This document shows positions 12,223-24,889 of a stretch of 64,000 nt of DNA, piece by piece (within the stretch, counting starts at the first letter, position 1; each line of letters starts with the position of its first letter). The stretch is taken from assembly GCA_951804985.1 (NCBI GenBank), contig OX638133.1, forward strand, positions 10,684,501-10,748,500. Reading direction: 5' to 3'. The notes under the pieces were generated by a model that saw only the letters and a program-made list of their open reading frames with translations, made no database searches and was not told where the DNA came from. The DNA comes from Dryomyza anilis. Taxonomy: Eukaryota > Arthropoda > Insecta > Diptera > Dryomyzidae. A program made the position numbers and the translations under genes.

Positions 12223-13749
12223 AATGCACATGCATCGCGCACAGTAATAAAATACTATAAAAATACATTTTAATTTTTATAGTATTTACTATTAAGACAA
12301 CAAATATTGTCCGTATTAAAAAAAAGAAATAAAAATTAAAAATATAGTATAGAGACAAGCTGCAGACAGCGCGTGTCGATAGAAAAAATAAAATTATGGC
12401 AAACAAAAATAAATAAAAGAATATAAAGACAGCAATTTGAAGATACAACAAACAGATGCCAGCAAAAATTTAGCAATCAGAAAAATTATATAAATAGTTG
12501 CAACAAACATGAATATGGACAAAAAGATTTTAGCTATTTATAGCGCTAATTTACATTTTTTAAATAAAAAAAAAGAAACTTTTTAGATATAATTCAAAAA
12601 TTGCTAATGCTTTTGACATTGCATTCAAATTGCAATAGCATTGAAGTTATATATTTTCTAACCCACAATATAATTCAAGGTTAGATGAAAAAATTAAAAA
12701 TAAAAAAATGAGGGGTGGGCGAACGGTGTTTCAAGTATTGACGGCACGAATAACCTTACTTCATGTGAAGGTAGCCATTGTTGGTAATAGCTCTAAATAA
12801 CACTTATTATATTTGTTTTTTTTTTTACTATTTCCTTTTTTTAATGACGACTGCATATGACGGCAAAACTAAAAAAAAAAATACCCCGACATTAATCACT
12901 ATAATTGTTGTACATTTGCAATTCTATGGCATGCAATTTGCAAAAAAAAAACAGATAAATAATTTAGTGAACTAAATAACTCTTTTTTGTTTAATTTAAC
13001 TAACAAAAGTTAACGATGTCATGTTAACAAACCCAAATTGCTGACCCTAATAAACGAATAGTTGTTAAAACAATGTAGAGTTTTAAGAAAATTTACAATA
13101 TTATTTGTTATTATGTAAAAGTAAAACTAATTTTAGTATAAGAATAGAATAAAAAGACATTTTACTATTTACTGTATTTATATTTTAATAATATTTTTAA
13201 AAACAAAACTTAAAAAAAGTATTTGAATTTTTTTTTGTTGCTTAATTTTAGCTCATATTAACGATAATTTTTAAATATGAACCTTTTTGAAGTATTAAAA
13301 ATTAGTTCGGAGCTTTTTCTAAAAGTAACTTATTTAATAATTTTAAAGGCATATTGAGTAAAAACATAATATAGCCTATAAATTAGCAACGTATAATATG
13401 GTTTTATTAACTTTAATATATATAAACTATTTCCACCGACACCGGCCCTGCGTTATATCGTGCTTTCAATGCAAGTTAAGGTATTTTTTTTATTCTCATT
13501 CAAAATGCAAACTAATTAAACATTTCAAGGCTCTCCACAGCACTGTAAAATGTATATATGCATATTATACATAGTATATCTAACAAAACAACCGCTCAAG
13601 ACCATCCATCAACAAATTATTTGTCAAACTAATTATTTTTATTTTACTGTCCAGCAAAATTTTTAAAGTAACTTGTAGTATGTGTGTCGAACATGACATA
13701 TTTTAAAGTTAATAACTCGCGAAGCAGTCGACTGCAAAACAGTCTGTCC
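12223..13749. other. AT-rich DNA, nothing recognised
   Basis: Short low-complexity frames at 12221 and 12778 only. Confidence 0.55.
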
Positions 13750-13868
13750 CGACTGACTAACTAATAGACTAAATGACTGACTAAATAACTGACTGAATGA
13801 CTGACAAAATGACTGACAAAATGACTGACTAAATGACTGACTAAATGACTGACTGTATGTCTGACGTG
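13750..13868 (+). repeat. 12 bp tandem repeat (ATGACTGACTAA)
   Basis: About ten units with CTGACAAA variants; the Ser-Gln-Ser-Phe open frame on the minus strand is its by-product. Confidence 0.9.
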
Positions 13869-15360
13869 ACTTTACAGCCTTCGTTTTTAGTTTTATTGTT
13901 TGCATTCTAGTTTTCAGTTGTATTCTTTTTTATAGTTATTGTTAGCATTTCTAAAAAAACTGTTTGTTATCATCAGCATTATCTTTGTATTAGACGAAAA
14001 TGACGAGAAGATGAATATAATAAATTCCACTTTTTTGCAGTTTGACTGACAGTTGTTTGAAAGTTCAAGCTTGACAGACACTATCTTAGATTGGTTTGAA
14101 AATCTTGTGTGCAGCAAAGAAAATATGTTTGCAGCAACTAAAATAATAGTTTACTAATATTCAAATTTTAAAATCTTATGTACTTTAAAAAAAGAATTAA
14201 AAATCAAATCAAAAGTATTTTTTCAAATATCTTTAAATTGAGTATTGGTTTTTATTTTAAATATATCTTGAAAATTAGAAGATTTAATTGCGTTAATTAT
14301 TATTAATTAATTGCGTTAATTATATTTTTATTATATAATATTCTGTAATTGTTTTTGTTCTATAAAGTGTATTCTAAGATTTTAATATTTCTGAAAACGA
14401 TAGAATCTAAGTTATTTACCCCCTTATAACGTAAAACTTTAAAATTATAGTGACAGAATTTTTTTTAATTAAATAAATTAAAACCGACGACGAAATGAAC
14501 CAGTAAAAAAAAATCTGTGCATACAATTTTAGATTGTATTTTTAATATGTCTGCTGAAAACACTATTTTCTCTGTGGTTATCAGGCTAGCCAATAAACTA
14601 TACAAAGTCAGCTTTAAATATGATATCATATTATATGAGCATTTTGACTAATATCTCAAAAATGTAAATGTCCAAAGGTTAACTAATTTTTAAACCTTGG
14701 GAGCCTGCTATCCCACGCACAACAAAAACTTCATGTTGTACACCAAAACACACGATTTAGTTTGTTTTACTTCCGCGATAAAATCGATCGCAAGCATCGT
14801 TGCTGTGTTGTTGGATTTGCGAATGTTCGTTGTTGCACTTGCAATATACATGTAGTGTATTCAGCAGTAGACGTGTGTTTGTTCTTGTGTTCAATTTACC
14901 GCGTGTTCGAGGAAAACAATAACAGAACACATGCAAAGTTCCGGCCAATTAAACAAGGCTCCGCCGTTATGCGATTTATTGTTTTTCAAAAAACAAATTC
15001 TGATTGTTATTGTACAAGAAGATTTTTTTTTGTAGCGATCGCAGAGTAGGGAAAGAGCTTCTAGTTATTCACCCAAGATATCGGGGAGAAGACATTTTAT
15101 GTAATCAAATCGATATCGAAGAGAAAAATAGCAAAGTTTGAGATTGCATCAAAAAAAATATTGCGAAACGTATGTGATAAATGTTTAATGAATTAATGTA
15201 GGATACATTTTTAGTTTGAGATTATAGAAAATATCTTTTTTTCTACGTACATTAAATCAAACTATATTAAAATCATATCATTTATTCGTCGAAAGAATCG
15301 TTTCTATAATCGATTTTGACAATGGTACGAAAAATTATAGAAGTTCGAATAAAATTCAAT
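13869..15360. other. AT-rich DNA with a short GC-richer patch
   Basis: 14757-15050 is less AT-rich and open on both strands for 60-95 codons, without a recognisable protein. Confidence 0.5.
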
Positions 15361-15608
15361 ATATCGTCGTTGTAGAACTAAAAGTCACCAACTACATTTT
15401 CGAAATGCCAATTGTTCATTTACAAAAATATTTATATATCTTTCAATTTTTAATCTATGAGCTCAATATTTGAACCAAATTATAAGAAAATGTGAATCTA
15501 TCACTTCGTATTTGAACTTTAAAAATGTATCAATTACTTTTTGTAATAATTACCAATAAAGTTGAAATTAAAATTTGCACAAAAATGTATTTGGTGACTT
15601 TTAGTTCT
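15361..15608 (-). mobile_element. MITE family 1, copy C (right end eroded)
   Basis: Left end ATATCGTCGTTGTAGAAC intact; the right side ends at GGTGACTTTTAGTTCTTTT, losing the ACAACGACGAT terminus. The interior is inverted relative to copies A and B. Confidence 0.82.
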
Positions 15609-15714
15609 TTTAATCATTTTAATTACAGAAGTTTCTATCTAGAATGTAATAGTTATTTTATTTTTGTAGATACCCAGAAAACCAAACGATATTTTTATGA
15701 TATCGAAAAGATAT

Positions 15715-16015
15715 CGTTTATAGGAATAAATTATAGTTTTCGATAATCTAAAATGATACGAGAATGATAGAATTTTTTAAGATAAAAACGAATCTATCCA
15801 TAACGAAATCTTTGTTTTTGTCATTATAGATATCGAGTTGATATCGAAAAAGTTTCCAATTTCGAGAACAAATTTTTTTTGTTCAGCCAATTTATTTTTT
15901 ACGATAATTTTAAAAATCACAGAATTCAATTTCAAAATATTTTGAGTTCAATATCGTAAATTAATCATCATTTATCGAATTTAAAATTATTGTCAAATGG
16001 CTTGCGAAAAAAATT
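15715..16015 (+). repeat. Dispersed repeat shared with 42695-42975
   Basis: TTTTCGATAATCTA-AATGATA, ACGAA-CTATC, TATCGTTATA and TTTGAGTT-A-TATC words occur in the same order in both places. Function unknown. Confidence 0.6.
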
Positions 16016-16540
16016 TTCATTTTTGAAAAAAAAAAAATATTTGTATACAATATTTATAACTTTTTTGATGAACATTCTAAAGACGACACATTTCATATAT
16101 AAAATGTTTGTAAGTTTTCGAAAGAGCAGTCACAAAATTATGTATTTTGAGCTGTATTGATTTATGTAATCGAAAAAACGAAATTAAAATTTGTTGTTTA
16201 AATAACAGATTTTACTCACTTGTTTGCAATGCAAAATATAAATTAAAATGTTTACCATAAATATTTTAAACTTTATTGTTATTTTTAATTTTTCCAATTT
16301 TCAAGTATTATTGATTTTTGTTTTGTACACATTATACACACATTGTTTTTTTCATATTGCACATTTTCAATATTGTTTCTATAGTTTTCTTGTTTTTCTT
16401 TTTATTGTTTAGTTAATTTTATTTTATGTGTTGCTATGTCTATATTTTTATTTTAAAAGTTTTATGTTTTATTAGTATTTTTCATTTGCTAAAAAATATT
16501 TTTGTTTCAAAATCTCTTTTTCAGTGGTTTTATGTGTTAC
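16016..16540. other. AT-rich DNA, nothing recognised
   Basis: T-rich low-complexity DNA before the GC-richer block. Confidence 0.5.
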
Positions 16541-17060
16541 ACTCTCTGGTTCGTATTGAGCTGCGCGTCCAGCGACTACGAGCCAACATCAACGAATGTG
16601 TGGAAATTTTCACTCGTAGCCTCCATCTCTCTGGTCTCTGGCTCTGGGTCAATGTGTTGCGAGCATGTTCACGAGTTGAGTTGAGCTGTTGTCGATGTCG
16701 CTTTGTTTTTTTTTTGCGTTTTGTTGGGTTATGTTCAACTTTTGCTCTATGTATTTTGCAGCACGCGAAGTATTAGTTTTTTTTCTGTGTCATAGCACCT
16801 AACGCCTCCCACCCCGTGTGCGAGCGCTCCTCATTTAACCCTCAAACAGTGGCGTTAGTTAGTTTCTTTGCGATTTTATCAAGCGTCGTTACTACATTTT
16901 ACAACAAAAGCAACCAATTTGTTGCTGCGCATTTTACAATAGTTCGTCTCAACCCCCTGCCTTCACCAACAACAATCGACAGAGCAACTAACCGACTAAC
17001 CAGCCAAACGACCGACCGACCGACCGCCACCCATTAGTTTCACTCTTCCACCTTCGTGCA
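16541..17060. promoter_or_regulatory. GC-richer island, possible leader
   Basis: Contains GCGCGTCCAGCGACTACGAG, CCCACCCCGTGTGCGAGCGC and a CGACCGACCGACCG run. Several frames are open for 60-116 codons on the plus strand, but none looks like a protein family. It may be a 5' UTR or enhancer. Confidence 0.25.
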
Positions 17061-17984
17061 ACTCATTTTAGTTGTTTGCAAAACAAACAAATCGAATGAC
17101 TACGAATTATACGAAAAACGTACTGAAAATATTTACAAAATACACGTGAAAAATCGTAAAACTAAAAAAAAAATCAATGATAATGAATTGCAAATAAATC
17201 GTACTTCATGGGGAAGAACAATAAAATCAACTATTCACATAGTTTTTCCGTGTTTTTGTCGAGCTTTGAGTGGTTTGTAACTTTGAGAAAATAGAAAATG
17301 CGTAATCGATGCGAGGCAAGTGACGACGCAGTCACATGGAAATTACGATACCACGTTCTTGCTTTACTACGCAATGAAAATTTAATGCGTTGTGGAAAAT
17401 TGCGTGTGGAAAATTTACTGCGAAATTGGTACGCAATTCCAATGAAGTCTAATTTCAGGGAAATTGTATTGATAAACGCTATTTTAATGACGAAATAATG
17501 CTACACAAATGATTTGACGATAATTTTTAAATCGTTAAAATGAGGACAAATTTTCGATGTCTATATAGTTAAAACTAGTAAGGAATGATAGGGCACATGT
17601 GAGTGTTATACATATAAGGCATATGGGCCATTCCACACCAAATCGACCAACGGTTGGAACTTACCTTCTTCGATTTCAATGAAATTTGGGCAGCTGATAA
17701 AGCTTATTGAGATATGCATTGACCATTTTTTTTCGACCTCTACTTCCAGAGATACACTGCTTCAAAGTTACAAAAAATGGACCAAAAATCTTTTTTGTAT
17801 GGTTGTTTATATTTCAATATCTCTTAAAGTAGAAATGTTAGAAACTCGTTGATGGATCGTTTTAAAGGTAATAGAACAGGCTTTAAGAAAAATTGAAATA
17901 TAAATTCTAAACTTTAACATGTGGCCCGTGGTCATTATCCTTACATTTCCAAATTGATGTCCTTAAAAAGGAACCTTTTAAAAA
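17061..17984. other. Non-coding DNA with a possible repeat edge
   Basis: GGCCATTCCACACCAAATCG (17630) has an inverted relative, GATTTGGTGTGGAATG, at about 58578 inside the hAT element, suggesting a shared repeat. Otherwise nothing. Confidence 0.45.
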
Positions 17985-18775
17985 TTCTGAAAAAAATCGT
18001 GTAACTTGGTTGATTTGAAATAAATGTTCATGCCAAAATTCAAGATGGTATTCTGATAGCATCATATTTTAACATAATTAACATAAATTAATTTTCTAAA
18101 TTTTTACAAATTTTTTGTATTGAAAAATAAAATATTTTTTTGAAAAGTAAAATTTGCAATAATTTTTTAATGTATTTGTAACTCTGATTTCGAAAATGGC
18201 GTCAGTTTCATCAAACTGGCCCTAGTTTTTTTGATACCCCAAAATCAATATTTCAAAAACTAGAGTCCATATGATAAAACTGGCACCATTTTAGAAATCA
18301 GAGTTAGAAATGCATTCATGAATTATTGCAACTTTTACTGTCGAAAAAAATTTTTTTTTTACAATGCAAAAAATAAATAAAAATTTTGAAAATTATTTTT
18401 TAAAATATGATGCAATCAAAATACCATCTTAAAATTTGGCATGAGCATTTGTATTAATAATAATAATAGTTTGGCACTACAGCTCTATAAGAACTTAGGC
18501 CGAGCTCTCTCACCATTTTGAGCTGTGCGTGTTATATTTATACTCAAAATGGTGGCCTACAGTTTATTGCCGAATCCGAACGGCGGGTGAGAGCTTTTCA
18601 TAGGCAATTTTTACTCTCGTAGGTTTGCCATTTACTGTCGAGAGGTAGCGCGGTATAGAAAAATGTTTCTATGAAAAGATGTTGTTAGCCCCAATCCAGG
18701 CTTGAACCGGGGACCTTTCGGCTCGCAGTCCAACGAGCATTTGTATTAATCAACCAAAATATGTGATTTTCACTA
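17985..18775. repeat. Long inverted repeat split by a SINE
   Basis: Left arm (CTTGGTTGATTTG, ATGTTCATGCCAAAATT, AGATGGTATTCTGAT, AACTCTGATTTCGAAAATGG) pairs with a right arm carrying the complementary words in reverse order. The centre is near 18240. The SINE at 18459-18734 interrupts the outer right arm, which resumes as AATCAACCA. The satellite array starts directly at its right edge. Confidence 0.75.
18459..18734 (-). mobile_element. tRNA-derived SINE, 5'-truncated
   Basis: Same family, inverted. It has a perfect 16 bp target duplication GAGCATTTGTATTAAT at 18443-18458 and 18735-18750. The tRNA-like head is cut just before GTTGGACTGCGAGCC, so the A box is missing while the B box is kept. 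That is the usual outcome of incomplete target-primed reverse transcription. It splits an inverted repeat. Confidence 0.9.
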
Positions 18776-19595
18776 AAAATCAATTTTTCACTAAAAATCA
18801 ATTTTTCACAAAAAATTTAATTTTTCACTAAAAATTCAATTTTTCACTAAAAATTCAATTTTCACTAAAAATTCAATTTTCACTAAAAATTCAATTTTTC
18901 ACTAAAAATTTAATTTTTCACTAAAAATTCAATTTTTCACTAAAAATTCAATTTTTCACTAAAAATTCAATTTTTCACTAAAAATTCAATTGTTCACTAA
19001 AAATTCAATTTATCACTAAAAATTCAATTTTTCACTAAAAATTCAATTTTTCACTAAAAATTCAATCTTTCACTAAAAATTCAAATTTTCACTAAAAATT
19101 CAAATTTTCACTAAAAATTCAAATTTTCACTAAAAATTCAATTTTTCACTAAAAATTCAATTTTTCACTAAAAATTCAATTTTTCACTAAAAATTCAATT
19201 TTTCACTAAAAATTCAATTTTTCACTAAAAATTCAATTTTTCACTAAAAATTCAATTGTTCACAAAAAAATTAAATTGTTCACTAAAAATTCAAATTTTC
19301 ACTAAAAATTCAATTTTTCACTAAAAATTCAATTTTTCACTAAAAATTCAATTTTTCACTAAAAATTCAATTTTTCACTAAAAATTCAAATTTTCACTAA
19401 AAATTCAATTTTTCACTTAAAATTCAATTTTTCACTAAAAATTCAATTTTTCACTAAAAATTCAAATTTTCACTAAAAATTCATTTTTTCACTATAAATT
19501 CAAATTTTCACTAAAAATTAATTTTTTCACTAAAAAAATTCAAATTTTCACTAAAAATTCATTTTTCACTAAAAATTCAGTATGCACTAAAAGTT
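18766..19595 (+). repeat. 19 bp satellite array 1
   Basis: Tandem TTCACTAAAAATTCAATTT, about 43 units, with few variants (TTCAAATT, ATTGTTCAC); it decays into AT-rich DNA by about 19670. Confidence 0.95.
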
Positions 19596-20969
19596 TATTT
19601 TTTTATTAAACATTTTATTTTTCATTAAAAATTAAATTTAACATACAAAAATTAAAATGTTCGCTTAAAAATTGGAATATCATTTGGAGGTCGGATAAAT
19701 TTAGACGTGATCTCATAATTAAAACAACTTATCGTGATAAGTATTATTCGTGATTTCATTTGAGAACACGTGCGCGGAACCCTAATACATTATCGCTTTA
19801 TTTTGTTTCACATATCTATATCTCACATTTTATTTTCTCATATCGTACTTACATTTTATCGCATAGCTTTTTCAAACTTTGGCTCTTATCATTCATTCCA
19901 TTCCGTTTTTATGGTACGGAATTTCATACCTTCTACTTTCCCAACATATTTTTCAACCACTTTGTTCGTTTTCTTCATTTGCACTTTATGCCATGCCGCA
20001 TACCTACTACATTCCTTTGGTTTTATTTTATTTTATATATGTGCCCTTATTTTCAACCCCAATTTTATTAAAATTAGGTTCATGCACTGCGCATGCGCAT
20101 ATATTTTTCTTATTTCGAAATGTGCTTCATATATAGAATAGGTATCTTTGCTGCATCATGTTGCTATCTGCGTAATGTTTGACTGCGAAGAAGGTTACAA
20201 AAAATATCTGCCTTTGACTTCAGCGTTCAGTTTTCTTAAAACTATTTAAGGGTAGTTTTTCTTTTACTTGAATGCATTTGAAATTTATCCTTTTGGATTA
20301 TTTTTATTTTATTAGTGTCGAATAGTTGAAAAGGTGTTTTTTTTTTTGGAATTCTTCTGATCTTTAAAATGTTTACAAAGGGGTATAACGAGAATTTAAT
20401 AGTTTTATGTTATAATTCAAAAATTTGAGATACAAAAAGAGATTCTCAAATTCCCTCATTCTTGTTGTAAAAGTAAAAATGTTTTTTTTTTTTCATAAAG
20501 TTATTTTTTAAGTTTTTTTGGTTACCTAAGTTGAAATTTATCCTATTAGAAAAGACATTACCGATCACTTGGGATATGCGCAGAACCTGTTGAATGAAGG
20601 ACCAATCTGCAAAAGAATAAATTAGTCCATAGTATGTCCAATTATGTATTTGGGTTCTGGGAAAAACCAAAGACAATAATTTCCCAAAGTAAAATGATCA
20701 ATTCAATTAGTTCTGCACAAATCACAAAAGAAAAACGATCACCAGATAATAAAGTACAACGTATACTAAGAAAACTAAAAATACTAAAAAATAAATCACA
20801 AAAAAAAATCAGGTTTTTGGTTAATCCCAAGTACATAAAAATACCCAATGACGCAGTAAGGTTTTGATAAAATACCAGTTATATTTTGGGAAAATCCTAA
20901 ATGAATTAAAATGTTCAATGACTCAGTTAGGTTCAGGACAAATCCTAGAGAAACAAATCAACTTTAACA
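19596..20969. other. AT-rich DNA between satellite and VNTR repeat
   Basis: 19760-20141 is open in three plus-strand frames for 85-123 codons because it is T/C-rich and poor in stops; the peptides are Phe/Tyr/His-rich and not credible. 20810-20950 holds imperfect ~75 bp repeats with CAATGAC-CAGT-AGGTT. Confidence 0.5.
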
Positions 20970-21000
20970 CTGGAGACAGTGATGCCAGCTGGAGGGGAAT

Positions 21001-21515
21001 TCCCCAATTTTTGGAGAATTTTAGTCTTAGTGGGTAATCGGAAAATGGTCCACTTTTGGCGGGGAATTTCACAATGTAACAGATACTACATTTTCTGCAT
21101 TTTTAAGCATTAAAATAAAGGGGCATATTCCAATTTTTGATCGAATTTTAGTCTTAGTGGGTAATCGAAAAATGCTCCACTTTTGGAGGGGAATTTCAAA
21201 TAAGTATCTGTTACATTTTCTGCATTTTTAAGCATTAAAATAAAGGGGCATATTTCAACTTTTGATCGAATTTTATTCTTAGTGGGTAATCGGAAAATGG
21301 TCCACTTTTGGTGGGGAATTTCAAATAAGTATCTGTTACATTTTCTGCATTTTTAAGCATTAAAATATTCCAACTTTTGATCGAATTTTAGTCTTAGTTG
21401 GTAATCGGAAAATGGTCCACTTTTGGCGGGGAATTTCAAATAAGTATTTGTTACATTTTCTGCATTTTTAAGCATTAAAATAAAGGGGCATATTCCAACT
21501 TTTGATCGAATTTCA
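21001..21515 (+). repeat. ~125 bp tandem repeat, about four units
   Basis: CTTAGTGGGTAATCGGAAAA occurs at about 21027, 21151, 21276 and 21392, with GGGGCATATTCCAAC and TTTTTAAGCATTAAAAT in each unit. The inverted copy at 56.9 kb has only one unit. Confidence 0.88.
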
Positions 21516-22269
21516 TATGAACATTTTAAAAGAAACGTTTTACTTTTAGATTCGATATCGTAGTACAATAAATAATTTTTGAACTGAATTTAAACAGCAT
21601 GCTTTGACTTCAACGCTTTCAATTCGTTTGGAAAATAAATTCAAAATCGTTTGTTTAGAATTTTACAGTAAAATCGGATTCGATCGAAAACTGGATCGAA
21701 TGAAAAATGATTGGAATATAGTGGTATGATATTACAATCATGTGAAAGATCAAAATTAGGCTTCTAATAAGCACAATCAATTAAATACGATTTCTAGATC
21801 TAGATAACTTTCAGATACATTCAAAAAATGTTAAAGGAATTTATCTGGATCTGCTTATTAAAATATTAACTTAATGTAAGTCCCGCAAATTTCACATGCT
21901 TCTTAATAGTTGAAAAAATATTGTTTTCAGTATTTTAAAGATTACGATTATTGGGAATTTAAAATTTCGAAACTAAAAATATCAATGACAATAATGTAGT
22001 AAAATAAAATGATCAAAATTAAAAAAAAAAATACAATAATATATATTTACAACTGCACATTTGTTTATACAGGTCTTTAAATGGTTAAATAGAATTTTCG
22101 AAATAGTTTTCTCCTATTCAAACAATTTTTTTTATCTTGCCCATTTTCAGTACTATTTTAAACCAAGTTTAATATAATTAATTTGTCTAATATGATCCAT
22201 TATTTTGGTCACATTATAGGCAATACTTCACATATATTTAAAATTTCATATTAACTGAGTACTAATTGT

Positions 22270-22286
22270 TTATCTATCTATCTATG

Positions 22287-22351
<65 letters not shown>
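22270..22351 (+). repeat. TATC microsatellite
   Basis: About 20 TATC units with one variant; the corresponding place in the 56 kb copy holds only two or three. Confidence 0.95.
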
Positions 22352-22750
22352 GTAAAGTTTAAATAAATTCGGATTTGGAACTATAGACTTTTGAAGTATT
22401 TATTTAAGCTAAGTTAAAACTTTCACTGAAAAAGTGGACGGATGCAGCTATGTACAAAATAATAATAAGACCTTCCGTAGTTCCACGACCATACAAACGG
22501 ATGGGTTAGATCAATTATAGATCCGAATAGTGGGCTAACGCCTTCAAATTAGCAACACCCTTCTGAGTTAACTGAAGCATTTCGGTAAGGTCATGGGGAT
22601 GCCGATAATCATATATTTTATATGGAAGCATCCACTCATTCATGCCTATTTTTAATTTTTTCATATACCTTTTTTGGAAAATAGAGTTTTTTTAGGGGGT
22701 GGGAAGAGTTTTTTTTTGTGGTATATGAAGCTCTCATTATTGCTTAATGT

Positions 22751-22978
22751 GGCACATTTTTTTTTCTTTAACATTTAAAATATACTTGAAAAACAAGTAT
22801 TTAGCCCGGTCCGTTTATTTATCATTATTTTGTAAAATCTCACTTAAAAAATTCCAATTTGAGGACATTTTTTTATCTTCAACCTTTAAAGTACACTTTA
22901 AAAACCAGTATTTACCCCCGTCCATTAATTTATCAATATTTCGTAAAATCTCACTTCAAAAATTCCAATTTGAAGAAT
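22751..22978 (+). repeat. ~112 bp tandem duplication
   Basis: ACATTTTTTT..CTT..AAC..TTTAAA, CCGTCCGTTT/CCATTAA and TCTCACTT-AAAAATTCCAATTTGA occur twice in tandem. Confidence 0.8.
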
Positions 22979-24530
22979 ATTATGTAATGTTAATAATTTG
23001 ATATCAATTAAACCTCTAGGTTTAATTGGAGGTTTAATCTTATTCACACTAACAATGTTTTCCAAAATTTTAAAAAAATCATACGGATATCGGCATCGGA
23101 TTTCGAGAAATAACATGGCTAAAACTCCCATTTCATTTCTAATTTCAGAAATATGTGATTTGTTTATAAATATATTTCAAGGACTGCAATGAATATCCTT
23201 CATTTTGCACAAACTTATTTCTGATCACTATCAATGTGGACAAAAATAAAAAAATCATCCCGATATCGGCTCAGAATTTTGAGAAATTTCTTGTCAAAAA
23301 GTACAAAAAAAATCCCAAAATTTAATATTTTTATGGAGAAAAATAGAAGAAATCTTGTAATGTATAACTTACCATGATATTTTCTTATATAATAAAAAAT
23401 ATACTCATTAGTTTTGAAGTTATATATCTTTGTTCAAAAAAAATGTTTAAATACACAGTGTCTCATGATTTTTAAGGCATTCCAGGGAAAAACGCGACAC
23501 AATTTTATTTTAGAAGCAAACATTCTGCGAAATTTTAAATAAATAATCCCATAAATATTTGGGAAAAATTTTTGGGAAAAAAAAATCAATATATGTCCCA
23601 AGAATTTCTCCCATATAATGAGTATTTATTTAGAATTGGGCTGATTGTATTTTTAGCTTCTTATCCGGTCAGTTACCTGACCAATATGATCATGATCTTC
23701 CATATATAAAGGGTAAATTATAAAGGGATTAACTTGAACTAACGTTGATAAGAAAAAGTTAGTTTTTCGAAAGGCACATCAACTTTTGAAATGTTTGATA
23801 CATTGTATAAGTTTTCGGAAATATGGTATTTGGTTAGTTTTAATTTTTTTCTTATTAATTTTAGATTTAATATTGAAATTTTTTATTTAAATGTCGTGAG
23901 AAAAAAGTTTTACTTCAAGTTTTTTGTTCGGTGATATAAATTATTTTTCTTACCTACCAAATACCATATGATTTATTACACCAACGAAAATGTTTATTTG
24001 AAAATGTTCTACTTCAAGTGGCAGCTGCCTTTATCAGACTTATTGTAATTAGAAAACTATTTCACAAATCTCATGAATTACCTTTTAATAACTTGTTGAT
24101 TATTATTTCTATACAATACACAGAAATAAATCATGTTAAACAAAGTTACCCATAGTTCAATGCACTTCTCACGTGTGTACCTTCAATATGACAGAATTGT
24201 ATCCGGGAAGAAAGGACGGATATTTGAGCACAGCACAATAGAGCCTCTAACGATCTTTTTCATATTTTTGTTTTGTTCATTCTATCGATGACTATATAGA
24301 AAATACACATATCGTAACCACGAAAGTATGCTTAGGTAGCATACTATATAGGTATAAAGAAAAATGAAAATCAATTGGAAATTTTACTAAAATTTTCTCA
24401 TGCATATAAAAACGTTTTACTACGAACCCTAAATTTAATTTTAAAAACCTCTCAACTGTGAAGACACCTCTTATGTTTGTTTCGGTGTGCCCATACATAA
24501 GACGTCGAATAAGACGTTTTTCTAAGATTT
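22979..24530. other. AT-rich DNA with small repeats
   Basis: GATATCGGC-TC-GAATTT-GAGAAAT occurs twice (about 23088 and 23260). TATGGTATTTGGTTAG (23823) is inverted at about 23956. No gene. Confidence 0.45.
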
Positions 24531-24624
24531 GAATTGGTTTCTTTTTTATGCCGGCTGCCTTTTGACTCCGATTTCTTGTTGCCACGACCTGATGACGATA
24601 ACAACGAAGACGAAGACGACGATA

Positions 24625-24822
24625 TTAAATATTAATACCGGTCGGTGCTGATGCAGTTGTCAAGACCCACTCGTACTTGTACCCAACGAAAGGGTGCTGG
24701 CTACGAAATGCAGCACATGCACGCATTATGTGGTTGCCACATCGGAGAAAAGTAACGAACTGAAAGTCGTCACAGTTCGTTGACCCAGGACGCTCCATAG
24801 GGCTCCACGCACTGTCGTTCAT
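24625..24822 (-). CDS. Doubtful 65-aa ORF in a GC-richer block
   Basis: ATG at 24822 opens 65 codons (MNDSAWSPMERPGSTNCDDF ... YKYEWVLTTASAP) with balanced composition unlike the neighbouring AT-rich frames. It is not recognised, no clear splice sites flank it, and satellite array 2 begins about 30 bases beyond the upstream side of the open frame. It may be an exon or part of a decayed repeat. Confidence 0.18.
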   Translation of the reverse strand: MNDSAWSPMERPGSTNCDDFQFVTFLRCGNHIMRACAAFRSQHPFVGYKYEWVLTTASAPTGINI

Positions 24823-24889
24823 CGTACTATTTTTTTTTGTTTTTTTATTTCTTGATGTCAAAGTAAGTAACCCAGTGGAAATTTAAGTT

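Larger units (their letters stand above)
20970..22425 (+). repeat. Dispersed repeat with internal VNTRs, copy 1
   Basis: Starts AGTGATGCCAGCTGGAGGGG and ends near CTTTCACTGAAA. The same sequence, shorter, lies inverted at 56125-57056. This copy holds a ~125 bp tandem repeat (21001-21515) and a long TATC microsatellite. No coding sequence; the ends hint at a hAT-like element but no target duplication was found. Confidence 0.8.

Noticed and set aside
13663..13905. 80-codon Ser/Gln/Phe repeat protein on the minus strand
   Set aside because: By-product of the 12 bp tandem repeat.
18766..19595. Regularly spaced repeats considered as CRISPR
   Set aside because: Contiguous 19 bp tandem satellite with no unique spacers, in eukaryotic DNA.
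19760..20141. Three overlapping open frames on the plus strand
   Set aside because: The region is stop-poor because it is pyrimidine-rich; peptides are Phe/Tyr/His low complexity and all three cannot be real.
20970..22425. hAT element with CAGTG ends
   Set aside because: CAGTGA-type ends are suggestive, but no 8 bp target duplication was found at either copy.
24292..24585. 97-codon minus-strand frame
   Set aside because: Starts at GTG; no family features; typical AT-rich chance frame.
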